A stretch of 64,000 nt of DNA, taken from positions 1-64,000 of the forward strand of contig DCIX01000038.1 in NCBI GenBank assembly GCA_002317135.1. Direction: 5' to 3'. Shown here piece after piece: positions 17,145 to 25,490 of the stretch (its first letter is position 1; each line of letters begins with the position of its first letter). A program made the position numbers and the translations under genes. This DNA is from Bacteroidales bacterium UBA1715. Lineage in GTDB: Bacteria; Bacteroidota; Bacteroidia; Bacteroidales; UBA1715. Below the pieces are notes generated by a model that did no database searches, had not been told where the DNA came from, and saw only the letters and a list, made by a program, of their open reading frames with translations.

Positions 17145-17906
17145 ATGGTAGAAGATATGAATAAATTACTTGCTGGTAAAGTAGCAGTTGTAACAGGTGG
17201 TGTTCGTGGAATTGGATTCGCCATTTCAAAAGCATTTGCAGAAGCAGGAGCAGATTTAATTGTAACAACAACTCGTAATACAGATGACTCAGCTGCCGCT
17301 GTAGAACAACTACAATCGTTCGGTGGAAAGGTAAAAATCGTTGCTGTAAATGTTGCCGACAAACAAGCTGTGGTTGACATTTTGCAACCAGCAATCCAAG
17401 AATTTGGTGGTCTTGATGTACTTGTAAACAATGCTGGTATCACTCGCGATGGTTTATTATTGCGTATGAGTGAAAAAGCATGGGACGATGTTATGTCAGT
17501 TGATTTAAAAGCTGCATTCAATACAATTCAAACTGCACTTCCATTTTTCTTAAAAAGAAAAGGCGGAAGCATTATTAACATTTCTAGTGTTGTTGGTCAA
17601 GGCGGAAATCCTGGTCAATGTAACTATGCAGCAGCAAAAGCTGGTTTAATAGGTTTTTCTAAATCTTTGGCAAAAGAAATGGGGCCTAAAAACATTAGAA
17701 CAAACTGTATTGCACCAGGATACATTCTTACAGAAATGACTGAATTTATGCCAGAGGCTATGGTTACAGATTATGTAGGAAGAATCGCATTACGTCGTCC
17801 TGGAAAACCAGAAGAAGTTGCACAAGTTGCATTATTCTTAGCATCAGAAATGTCTTCTTATATAAACGCACAAGTTATTAGTTGTTGCGGTGGTATGAAC
17901 AAATAA
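17145..17906 (+). CDS. fabG: 3-oxoacyl-ACP reductase
   Basis: NADPH-dependent ketoreductase of fatty-acid elongation, 253 residues in a Rossmann fold. The cofactor motif is TGGVRGIG (17-24), with NNAG at 95-98 and catalytic Ser147/148 (ISSVVG), Tyr161 and Lys165 (YAAAK). A second ATG at 17157 gives MNKLLAGKVAVVTGG, 249 residues, and is equally plausible as the start. It follows fabZ by 7 bp and precedes fabI by 11 bp, so it belongs to the same operon. Confidence 0.93.
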   Translation: MVEDMNKLLAGKVAVVTGGVRGIGFAISKAFAEAGADLIVTTTRNTDDSAAAVEQLQSFGGKVKIVAVNVADKQAVVDILQPAIQEFGGLDVLVNNAGITRDGLLLRMSEKAWDDVMSVDLKAAFNTIQTALPFFLKRKGGSIINISSVVGQGGNPGQCNYAAAKAGLIGFSKSLAKEMGPKNIRTNCIAPGYILTEMTEFMPEAMVTDYVGRIALRRPGKPEEVAQVALFLASEMSSYINAQVISCCGGMNK

Positions 17907-17917
17907 ACACAAAGAGA

Positions 17918-18712
17918 ATGGCAGATTTATTAAAAGGTAAAAAAGGTATAATTTTCGGTGCATTGAACGATAAGTCTATTGCGTGGAAAACAGCAGAGGC
18001 AGCAGTTCGCGAAGGTGCGGAAATAGTACTTACAAATACAGCAATGGCTTTGCGTTTGGGAACAATCAATGCATTGTCAGAAAAATGTAAAGCACCAGTA
18101 ATTGTTGCAGATGCGACAAGCGTTACTGATTTAGAAGCTTTGGTTGATGAAACAATGGTGCATTTTGAAGGTAAATTCGATTTCGTACTTCATTCTGTTG
18201 GCATGTCACCAAACATTAGAAAAAACATTCCATACGAAGGTCTTAACTATGATTTTATGAATAAGACCTTGGACATTTCGGCAATTTCCTTCCATAAATT
18301 GTTGAATGTTCTTTATGCAAAAGATGCACTTAAAGACAATGGTTCTGTAGTAGCATTGTCATATATTGCAGCAGATCGCGTTGTTGGCGGATATTCAGAC
18401 ATGGCTGATGCAAAAGCGTTGCTTCAATCAATTGTCCGTAATTTCGGAACAATCTACGGTCGTCGTAATCGTGTGAGAATTAACACGGTTTCTCAATCTC
18501 CAACAATGACATCGGCAGGTTCTGGCATAGCAGGAATGGACAAAATGTTTGACTATGCAGATCGTCTTTCTCCTCTTGGAAACGCTTCTGCTGAAGATTG
18601 TGCAGATTATATTGTAACATTATTTAGTGATTATACTCGTGCGATAACAATGCAAAACCTCTATAATGATGGTGGTTTTTCAAGTATGATTACAAGTTCG
18701 GAAATTTTATAA
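17918..18712 (+). CDS. fabI: Enoyl-ACP reductase (FabI type)
   Basis: Last step of each elongation cycle, NAD(P)H-dependent reduction of enoyl-ACP; the target of triclosan in FabI enzymes. 264 residues. The FabI nucleotide motif GALNDKSIAW is at about 14-23 and the divergent catalytic pair Tyr159-x6-Lys166 in YSDMADAK, matching Y156/K163 of E. coli. The start at 17918 (MADLLKGKKG) is chosen because the open frame upstream runs through the fabG stop. The C-terminus TRAITMQNLYNDGGFSSM is typical of this family. Confidence 0.92.
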   Translation: MADLLKGKKGIIFGALNDKSIAWKTAEAAVREGAEIVLTNTAMALRLGTINALSEKCKAPVIVADATSVTDLEALVDETMVHFEGKFDFVLHSVGMSPNIRKNIPYEGLNYDFMNKTLDISAISFHKLLNVLYAKDALKDNGSVVALSYIAADRVVGGYSDMADAKALLQSIVRNFGTIYGRRNRVRINTVSQSPTMTSAGSGIAGMDKMFDYADRLSPLGNASAEDCADYIVTLFSDYTRAITMQNLYNDGGFSSMITSSEIL

Positions 18713-18723
18713 GTAAATAGATT

Positions 18724-19584
18724 ATGAAAGCATACGTTTTCCCTGGTCAGGGTGCTCAATTTGTAGGAATGGGCAAAGACCTATATGAAAGTAATGCAAA
18801 GGCAAAAGAAATGTTTGACAAAGCGAACGAAATTCTTGGCTACCGTATTACAGATATCATGTTCGAAGGAACAGCTGAAGAATTAAAAGAAACAAAAGTT
18901 ACACAACCAGCAGTTTTTCTTTATTCTGTAATTTCTGCAGTTTGTCTTGGTGAAGAATTCAAACCAGATATGGTTGCCGGTCACTCACTTGGTGAATTTT
19001 CTGCACTTGTTGCAAGTGGCTGTTTAAGTTTCGAAGACGGTTTACGTTTAGTATACGCCCGTGCTATGGCTATGCAAGCATGCTGCGAAAAAGTAAAAGG
19101 TACAATGGCTGCAATCATTGCTTTGCCAGATGCTGAAATAGAAAGAATTTGTTCTACAGTGAACGGCGTTGTTGTTGCAGCTAACTACAATAGCCCAGGA
19201 CAAGTTGTTATTTCTGGTGAAGTTTCTGCTATTGAAGTTGCTTGTACATTAATGAAAGACGCTGGTGCTAAGCGTGCCCTTCCACTATCTGTTGGTGGTG
19301 CATTCCACTCTCCATTGATGGAACCTGCTCGTGTAGAATTGGCAAAAGCAATAGAAAACACTGAATTTAAGACACCTATCTGTCCTATCTATCAGAATGT
19401 TGATGCATTACCTCACACAAACACTGAAGAAATTAAAAAGAACCTATTGGCACAATTAACAGCACCTGTTCGTTGGACTAATTCAGTAAAAAATATGATT
19501 GCCGATGGCATGACTGAATTTACAGAATGTGGTCCAGGTCAAGTGTTGACTGGTCTAATCGGTCGTATTCAATCTAGCAAATAG
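18724..19584 (+). CDS. fabD: Malonyl-CoA:ACP transacylase
   Basis: Loads malonyl groups onto acyl carrier protein. 286 residues. Starts FPGQGAQFVGMG (6-17), the nucleophile Ser88 lies in AGHSLGEFSAL and the partner His195 in GGAFHSPLM; GPGQVLTGLIGRI is the usual end. It is the last fab gene of the run, 11 bp after fabI. No acpP is present in the window, so the carrier protein must be encoded elsewhere. Confidence 0.95.
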   Translation: MKAYVFPGQGAQFVGMGKDLYESNAKAKEMFDKANEILGYRITDIMFEGTAEELKETKVTQPAVFLYSVISAVCLGEEFKPDMVAGHSLGEFSALVASGCLSFEDGLRLVYARAMAMQACCEKVKGTMAAIIALPDAEIERICSTVNGVVVAANYNSPGQVVISGEVSAIEVACTLMKDAGAKRALPLSVGGAFHSPLMEPARVELAKAIENTEFKTPICPIYQNVDALPHTNTEEIKKNLLAQLTAPVRWTNSVKNMIADGMTEFTECGPGQVLTGLIGRIQSSK

Positions 19585-19604
19585 TTGTTTTTCGTTCAGG
19601 TATT

Positions 19605-20666
19605 ATGAAATGGTTTAATCTTTCAACGCAGAATTTCCTAACACAGCATAATATCTGGCTTTTAATGGTGGCGTTGACCCTCTTTAGCACTGGCCTTTGG
19701 TCAGTGCTATTGTTTATTTTTTACCATCATTCGTGGATGGAAATTGCAATGGAACTAGTTCAATCATTGTTGCTCTATTTCTGCATCTACGAAATTTTGC
19801 ACATTGTTACCAAATGGGGTAATCAAAATGGTGCATCGCAAGTCAAAATTGTATTGATTTCGTTAGCAGTTTTGGCAATAGTTTATTATCCCGTATTTAA
19901 ATTGATGGTGCATTCTCAGCTTTGGATTTTGCAAATAACTGGAGTTGAAAGTATTGTAACATTAGAAAACAGATTTTTATTTAGTCACTTAATTTGGCTC
20001 GTACAGATAGTGTACGGTTACCTTACAGCATATTTTTTGCGATTTCTTTTACAGTCTCGCGAACAACAATTGGAGTTGGTAAGCCAACGAGCTGAAAATC
20101 TACAAAAAGAAGCTACCTTGTTAAAAAAACAACTTTCTCCACACTTCCTTTTCAATTCATTGAATACATTGGAAGGACTCATGAAAAACGAAAATGTTCG
20201 TGGCAAGAAATTTCTTACTGAATTAAGTAATGTGTATCACTATCTTCTACGCAATGCGAATGTTGTTACATTACAAGAAGAGTTGGATTTTACTCGTTCC
20301 TATTTATATATGACCGAAGTTCGATACGGGAAGGCATTTCAAGTTCAAATAAGCATTCCCGAAGATTGGATGGAAACTCATATTCCTGCCGTAAGTATTC
20401 AATTATTGGTTGAAAACGCTATAAAGCACAACACATTTAGCGAGGAGAAACCTCTTACAATAGAAATTAGCACAGATATGCGTCCTGACAGTTTATATGT
20501 AATTGTCAGCAACAATGTAAATCTGAAGCCATATCAGCAAGCAAGTCGAAATTCGGGAACTGGCTTAAGTAACTTAAATGAACGGTACCGATTGATGGAT
20601 TTGCCAGAAATTATAATTCGGAAAAACGACCTACGTTTTTCTGTAGAAATACCAGTATTTGTATGA
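19605..20666 (+). CDS. LytS-type sensor histidine kinase
   Basis: Inner-membrane histidine kinase of the His_kinase (PF06580) class. 353 residues: four membrane helices in the first 145 residues, a short coiled coil (about 146-175), the phospho-acceptor His180 in LSPHFLFNSLNTLE, and an ATPase domain with the N box LLVENAIKHN and the G box GTGLSNLNERY. There is no recognisable periplasmic sensor domain, so the membrane part itself may sense. It is 20 bp after fabD and overlaps its response regulator by 4 bp, and therefore may report on membrane lipid state; this is inference from position. Confidence 0.9.
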   Translation: MKWFNLSTQNFLTQHNIWLLMVALTLFSTGLWSVLLFIFYHHSWMEIAMELVQSLLLYFCIYEILHIVTKWGNQNGASQVKIVLISLAVLAIVYYPVFKLMVHSQLWILQITGVESIVTLENRFLFSHLIWLVQIVYGYLTAYFLRFLLQSREQQLELVSQRAENLQKEATLLKKQLSPHFLFNSLNTLEGLMKNENVRGKKFLTELSNVYHYLLRNANVVTLQEELDFTRSYLYMTEVRYGKAFQVQISIPEDWMETHIPAVSIQLLVENAIKHNTFSEEKPLTIEISTDMRPDSLYVIVSNNVNLKPYQQASRNSGTGLSNLNERYRLMDLPEIIIRKNDLRFSVEIPVFV

Positions 20667-21445
20667 GAGTTGCCATTGTAGAAGATGAATTGATTGCTTC
20701 CGAATCGCTACAAGATAAAATCTTGAGTATTCGTCCTAATACGGAAATTGTTGCCACCTTACGAAGTGTGCATCAGGCTGTTCAATGGTTTGAGCAAAAC
20801 GAACAACCTGATTTATTGTTTATGGACATTCAATTAAGCGACGGTCTTTCTTTCTGCATTTTTGAGCAAACAGTTGTAACTTGTCCTACCGTTTTTACAA
20901 CAAGTTACGATGAATACGCATTGCGTGCCTTCGAAGTGAACTGTGTTGACTATTTATTAAAACCCGTTTCTACCGAAAAATTGGAGCGTGCCTTTGTAAA
21001 AGTTGAGCAAGGTTTGCTTTCTTCAACGACAAAACAAGACGCCCAAGCAATTATGCGTGAGCAGATTTCGAACCTGCTTGCAACCTACACTTCGGATCAG
21101 AAAGTATATCCGCGCAGTATTTTAGTACCTTCGGGAGATAAATTTGTACCATTAGAAATTGTACAAATAGCCTTTATAAAAGCAGAAATGCGAATGGCAA
21201 AATTGTACATTTTTGATGGTCGTACAATTACCCTTGACAAATCACTTGACTCGATGAAAACACAATTGGACCCTCGAGATTTCTATCGAGTAAATCGCCA
21301 ATATATTGTTGCACGCAAAGCAATACGCGATATTTCCCATTGGTTTAAGAGCAAACTACGAGTGAATTTAATCATCACTCCACCGGAAGACATTATTGTT
21401 CCACCAACTTCTGCAACAGAATTCAAACAGTGGTTGACAAAATAA
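20663..21445 (+). CDS. LytTR family response regulator
   Basis: Cytoplasmic transcription regulator, 260 residues. The receiver domain (1-118) has the phospho-acceptor Asp55 in LLFMDIQLSDG and the Lys in LKPVSTEKL; the LytTR DNA-binding domain (about 158-255) contains VQIAFIKAEMRMAKLYIFDG and YRVNRQYIVARKAI. The start codon overlaps the kinase stop (ATGA). LytTR proteins bind direct repeats about two helical turns apart, so the TCGGTAC pair upstream of the ligase gene is a candidate target. Confidence 0.93.
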   Translation: MRVAIVEDELIASESLQDKILSIRPNTEIVATLRSVHQAVQWFEQNEQPDLLFMDIQLSDGLSFCIFEQTVVTCPTVFTTSYDEYALRAFEVNCVDYLLKPVSTEKLERAFVKVEQGLLSSTTKQDAQAIMREQISNLLATYTSDQKVYPRSILVPSGDKFVPLEIVQIAFIKAEMRMAKLYIFDGRTITLDKSLDSMKTQLDPRDFYRVNRQYIVARKAIRDISHWFKSKLRVNLIITPPEDIIVPPTSATEFKQWLTK

Positions 21446-21489
21446 AAACAAGCATATAGTTTTATAAGTCAACAACATTCCATATCCAT

Positions 21490-22143
21490 TCAATCAAATT
21501 GAATTAAACCAAAAAATTCTGGTCGATGGAAATCCGGTTTTTCACTATCAATTGGATTCCATGAAACGTAATGTTTATATTTATCGGAACCACCGCATTT
21601 ATAGAAATTTGCACGAACAGAAATCCCCTTCAAATTAGAAATATTGTGTCTGAAAAAAGCTGTAAATGGTATTTCTAACACACAATCCCACGAACATGTT
21701 TTCTTTATCTCACCAATATATTGAGTCCCGAATGATGTATATCGTTTTATTTGACGTAAAACCTGCGGAGAAGCGTGTTCCTTTTCGTCTCTTGTTTTTC
21801 TAACTCCCATTGATAAAAATCCCAAGCAATTACATTCTATATTATAATAGTAATCATCTTGTCCCATAGACACAAAAAATTCTACACAAGAATCCGTACT
21901 TACCGGTCCTAAATCTTCCGTCACAAATCCACGAACATCGTCTTCAACAACCTTAAAATGAATATATATTCTATCCATTGTATACGTCATTGCGAACTGA
22001 GTTTTAGGAGAATAGTGGAAATCCTTCCAATTAACGACAGACACGGTATGATACACGATGTTATTCTTATCGTATAGATGTGGAATTTCTTGCAATGAAA
22101 CATCAGAAATAGGAAGAAACGGAATATGAATGGAATTCATCAT
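21490..22143 (-). CDS. Carbohydrate-binding family 9-like protein
   Basis: A 217-residue protein made of one beta-sandwich domain resembling CBM9-like modules: FAMTYTMDRIYIHFKVVEDDVRG (about 49-71), the TDSCVEFFVSMG strand, a WDCVLEIPFTAF strand and RANFYKCGG with a final HRPEFFGLIQFD. I see no signal peptide, so it is probably cytoplasmic, as some such Bacteroidota proteins are. The ligand is unknown. It converges on the LytTR operon and has no operon partner. Confidence 0.8.
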   Translation of the reverse strand: MMNSIHIPFLPISDVSLQEIPHLYDKNNIVYHTVSVVNWKDFHYSPKTQFAMTYTMDRIYIHFKVVEDDVRGFVTEDLGPVSTDSCVEFFVSMGQDDYYYNIECNCLGFLSMGVRKTRDEKEHASPQVLRQIKRYTSFGTQYIGEIKKTCSWDCVLEIPFTAFFRHNISNLKGISVRANFYKCGGSDKYKHYVSWNPIDSEKPDFHRPEFFGLIQFD

Positions 22144-22183
22144 GAACAGGATATACTAATACAACGATTTAGAAAAAGAACAT

Positions 22184-22224
22184 AAAAAAAAGCACCTAAA
22201 ATTTCCATATTATTTTAAGTGCTT
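22184..22224 (-). terminator. Terminator of tRNA-Thr
   Basis: Thirteen-pair stem with one mismatch (22190-22202 with 22212-22224, loop of nine), followed on the minus strand by seven T. It lies 13 bp downstream of the tRNA. Confidence 0.85.
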
Positions 22225-22236
22225 AATTTATCCGAG

Positions 22237-22308
22237 AGCCTTTTGCCGGATTTGAACCGGCGACCCCTTCATTACGAGTGAAGTGCTCTACCACTGAGCT
22301 AAAAAGGC
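22237..22308 (-). tRNA. tRNA-Thr (anticodon CGT)
   Basis: Cloverleaf of 72 nt on the minus strand without an encoded CCA. Acceptor GCCTTTT pairs with AAAAGGC; D arm GCTCAGTGGTAGAGC; anticodon stem CTTCA/TGAAG with loop CTCGTAA, so the anticodon is CGT (reads ACG, threonine); T arm GCCGGTTCGAATCCGGC. A -7 element TACTTTTG (minus strand, 22329-22322) lies 14 bp upstream. Confidence 0.96.
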
Positions 22309-22358
22309 CTTATTTGTTTTACAAAAGTACAAAATAGTTTGTACTCCATAGCGAATTG

Positions 22359-22790
22359 CTATGAATTTTTACTCCAATTTAACTTTTTACCAAATCCTAA
22401 AGTATTGTCGGTATATTTTGCATCAAGAATTTCGATTTGCCACAACACCTTAGGAGCCAAGGTCGCAAAAGGGAAGCGTTTGCAATAAATTTTACTTGCT
22501 TTCTTTTCCATATCGCCTTCGCACAAAGTCATTTCTGCAGAGAATTGCAAACCTTGAACTTTACCAACAATTTCTGTTTCAAGCACAACACTACCCGAAA
22601 CGACTGCGTTTTTCAATACTTGTTGAATGTGTTTTGTGTCGTCGTGAGATGTAATATAGAAAGAATGCGTTTCCTCATCAAAAGCATAGAAAGCATTAAA
22701 ACACCATGGCTGATTATTCTCGCATGTTGCAACCGTTATAACATGATGTTTCTTTAAAAACGCCGTTATTTTTTCTGGAAATTGTTCCAT
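22359..22790 (-). CDS. Pyridoxamine 5'-phosphate oxidase family protein (YhbP/UPF0306-like)
   Basis: A 143-residue flavin-reductase-like split-barrel protein. It starts with a short helix (EQFPEKITAFLKKHHV), then TVATCENNQPWCFNAFYAFDEE and FYITSHDDTKHIQQVLKN, features of the YhbP group. Family members bind FMN or F420; the reaction is not known here. Its start overlaps the stop of the thrH-like gene by one base, so the two form an operon. Confidence 0.85.
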   Translation of the reverse strand: MEQFPEKITAFLKKHHVITVATCENNQPWCFNAFYAFDEETHSFYITSHDDTKHIQQVLKNAVVSGSVVLETEIVGKVQGLQFSAEMTLCEGDMEKKASKIYCKRFPFATLAPKVLWQIEILDAKYTDNTLGFGKKLNWSKNS

Positions 22791-23398
22791 TATTCTTCGT
22801 AGATATGTTGTTCTATCAATGCTTTTAATTCATCGTAATTATGAGCTACTGGAAGTTCTGGGAACTCGTCAATTACATTTTGTGGAGGGCAAAACAAAAT
22901 GCCAACTTCCGCTTGTTTCAACATAGAAACATCATTATACGAATCACCAAAAGCAATAACCTTAAAATTCATGCTTTGGAACGCTTCTACAGTATGGCGT
23001 TTTGGATCAGCTTGACGAAGTTTATAGTTTGTAATTTGTCCATCTTCAGCAATCTCAAGCGAATGGCACAAGATAAGTGGTTCGTCAAGTTGTTTCATCA
23101 AAGGTTTTGCAAATTCTGCAAAAGTGTCGGAAACAATCACAAAACGACTGATGTCGCGCAACCACTTTGTAAATTCCAACGCACCTTCGAATGGATGAAT
23201 AGTAGATATAACTTGTTGAATGTCTTGTATTTTTAGATTATATTCATCCAAAATTTCAAGACGATATTTCATTAATTTATCGTAATCTTGAATATCTCTT
23301 GTCGTAAGTTTTAGTTTGTCGATTCCTGTCTTTTTTGCGACATTTATCCAAACTTCAGGCACCCAAACGCCTTCTAAATCAGAGCATACAACCCACAT
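22790..23398 (-). CDS. thrH: HAD phosphatase, ThrH-like (phosphoserine phosphatase / homoserine phosphotransferase)
   Basis: A 202-residue HAD enzyme very similar along its length to Pseudomonas ThrH, which dephosphorylates phosphoserine and can transfer phosphate to homoserine. Motif I is DLEGVWVPE (catalytic D7; the second Asp of the classical DxDGT is replaced by Glu, as in ThrH), motif II VSDTFAEF, and motif IV GDSYNDVSML. The ThrH-specific stretch TTRDIQDYDKLMKYRLEILDE (about 32-52) is also present. A -7 element TATCTTTG (minus, 23422-23415) precedes it. It is probably involved in serine synthesis. Confidence 0.9.
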   Translation of the reverse strand: MWVVCSDLEGVWVPEVWINVAKKTGIDKLKLTTRDIQDYDKLMKYRLEILDEYNLKIQDIQQVISTIHPFEGALEFTKWLRDISRFVIVSDTFAEFAKPLMKQLDEPLILCHSLEIAEDGQITNYKLRQADPKRHTVEAFQSMNFKVIAFGDSYNDVSMLKQAEVGILFCPPQNVIDEFPELPVAHNYDELKALIEQHIYEE

Positions 23399-23488
23399 AA
23401 CTATAATTTTAAGGCAAAGATAAAAAATCCCTTTTTATTCCAGCCTCACAGCTAATATTTTTGTATTATTGCAACAAATCAATACAAT

Positions 23489-23932
23489 ATGTCTGAAAAA
23501 ATTGCAGTCTTTCCTGGAAGTTTCAATCCTTTCACAATCGGCCACAAAGCCGTTTTGGAGAAAGCATTACCGCTATTCGACAAAATCATTGTCGCAATAG
23601 GATACAATTCTGAAAAAAATACAGAAACAACCATACAAGAGAGAAAGGACGCAATTCAAAAGATTTTTTCAGGAAACAAGAAAATTTCCGTTGCTTCATA
23701 TTCAACACTTACCGTTGATTTCTGCAAAGAACAAGGTGCACAATTTTTAATTCGTGGACTACGGAATGAATCCGATTTTTCATACGAACAACCGATTGCT
23801 CAAACAAATTTGCAACTTGCAGGAATAGAGACCATTTTCTTCGTAACTCCTCCTGAATATAGCCACATTTCATCGTCGATTGTGAGAGAATTACAATCGT
23901 ACGGCGCAGATGTTTCAAAGTTTCTTCCTTAA
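23489..23932 (+). CDS. coaD: Phosphopantetheine adenylyltransferase
   Basis: Penultimate step of coenzyme A synthesis: ATP plus 4'-phosphopantetheine to dephospho-CoA. 147 residues. The nucleotidyltransferase motif is GSFNPFTIGH (about 10-19), RGLRNESDFSYE binds phosphopantetheine, and the HISSSIVREL motif (KMSKS-like equivalent) is near residue 126. TATTTTTG (23456-23463) serves as its -7 element. It is transcribed divergently from the thrH operon. Confidence 0.95.
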   Translation: MSEKIAVFPGSFNPFTIGHKAVLEKALPLFDKIIVAIGYNSEKNTETTIQERKDAIQKIFSGNKKISVASYSTLTVDFCKEQGAQFLIRGLRNESDFSYEQPIAQTNLQLAGIETIFFVTPPEYSHISSSIVRELQSYGADVSKFLP

Positions 23933-23997
23933 AAAGCAGAAACGGCACTTCAATTCATAAATTTCGTTACTTTTGCAATCTAAAATTTAAAATAGAC

Positions 23998-25338
23998 ATG
24001 AACTTAGATTCACTTACGGCTGTATCCCCTATTGACGGACGCTACAGAAGCAAAACAGAAGTTTTGGGTAATTATTTTTCAGAATACGCACTTATTAAAT
24101 ATCGTGTGCGTGTAGAAATTGAATATTTCATTGCTCTTTGCAACGAAGTTCCTCAACTACAATCGGTTGACAAAAACATTTTCGAAAAACTACGCGACAT
24201 TTATCGTAATTTTTCTGAAGAAGATGCTACAAAAGTTAAAGACACTGAAAAAATAACAAACCATGACGTTAAGGCCGTTGAATATTTCATCAAAGATCAA
24301 TTCGACAAACTTGGTTTACAACAATACAAGGAATTCATCCACTTTGGATTGACTTCGCAAGATATTAATAACACTTCTGTTCCACTTTCTTTAAAAGAAG
24401 CAATGAACGATGTTGTTATTCCTGCTTTACAAGAAACAATAGACACATTAACAAAAATGGCAGACGAATGGAAAGACATTCCAATGTTGGCTAAAACTCA
24501 CGGCCAACCAGCAACTCCTACTCGTTTGGGCAAAGAAATCAATGTGTTTGTTTCTCGTTTGAATGTGCAAATGAAGCAACTAAAAGCTGTTCCATATTCC
24601 GCAAAATTCGGTGGAGCAACTGGTAACTTCAATGCTCACCACGTTGCATATCCAGGTAAAGATTGGCATGCATTCGGTAATGATTTCGTAAAAAATCATC
24701 TTGGTTTGGAACGTTCTTTCCCAACAACACAAATCGAGCACTACGACAATCTTGCAGCATTGTTTGATGCTTCAAAACGTATCGACACAATCTTGATGGA
24801 TTTATGTAAGGACGTATGGCAGTATATTTCAATGGGTTACTTCAAACAACGCATACAAAAGAACGAAGTTGGTTCTTCTGCAATGCCACACAAAGTCAAT
24901 CCAATTGATTTCGAAAATGCAGAAGGTAATCTTGGTATTGCCAATGCTGTTTTTGAACATCTTGCTGCAAAACTTCCTATTTCTCGTTTACAACGCGACT
25001 TAACAGACTCTACCGTTCTTCGTAACGTTGGCGTACCTTACGGTCACGTAATGATTGCACTCGCATCATTGAAAAAAGGTTTAGGCAAAATCTTCGTCAA
25101 CGAAACTGCAATCCGTGGCGATTTAGAAGACAACTGGGCAGTTGTTGCCGAAGCTATTCAAACTATACTTCGCCGTGAAGGTTATCCAAAACCATACGAG
25201 ACATTGAAAGAGTTAACAAGAACAAACGATATAATTAACGAAACATCTATTGCAAACTTCATCGAAACATTGAATGTAAGCGAAGATGTAAAAGCAGAAT
25301 TACGTCAAATCACTCCTTTCAACTACACTGGTATGTAA
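23998..25338 (+). CDS. purB: Adenylosuccinate lyase
   Basis: Catalyses two fumarate-releasing steps of purine synthesis (SAICAR to AICAR, and adenylosuccinate to AMP). 446 residues. The signature loop GSSAMPHKVNPIDFENAEGN, with the catalytic Ser, is near residue 298; KTHGQPATPTRLGKE near 166 and the THD-like HFGLTSQDIN near 116 complete the fumarase-superfamily motifs. TACTTTTG lies at 23968-23975. It has its own strong terminator. Confidence 0.96.
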   Translation: MNLDSLTAVSPIDGRYRSKTEVLGNYFSEYALIKYRVRVEIEYFIALCNEVPQLQSVDKNIFEKLRDIYRNFSEEDATKVKDTEKITNHDVKAVEYFIKDQFDKLGLQQYKEFIHFGLTSQDINNTSVPLSLKEAMNDVVIPALQETIDTLTKMADEWKDIPMLAKTHGQPATPTRLGKEINVFVSRLNVQMKQLKAVPYSAKFGGATGNFNAHHVAYPGKDWHAFGNDFVKNHLGLERSFPTTQIEHYDNLAALFDASKRIDTILMDLCKDVWQYISMGYFKQRIQKNEVGSSAMPHKVNPIDFENAEGNLGIANAVFEHLAAKLPISRLQRDLTDSTVLRNVGVPYGHVMIALASLKKGLGKIFVNETAIRGDLEDNWAVVAEAIQTILRREGYPKPYETLKELTRTNDIINETSIANFIETLNVSEDVKAELRQITPFNYTGM

Positions 25339-25363
25339 TTCTAGCCTAACGGCTGACACATAG

Positions 25364-25413
25364 AATAGTTGATGAAATCTTTTATTGCATTGTATTTCAT
25401 CAACTATTTTTTT
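25364..25413 (+). terminator. Terminator of purB
   Basis: Perfect 15-pair stem (25364-25378 with 25394-25408), 15-nt loop, then a run of T. Confidence 0.88.
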
Positions 25414-25490
25414 GTTAGGTAGGAAAACATTTCAATTATAAAAATTCGTATTTTTGAAATCGATAAAAATTAAACTTAATACTTTACAAT

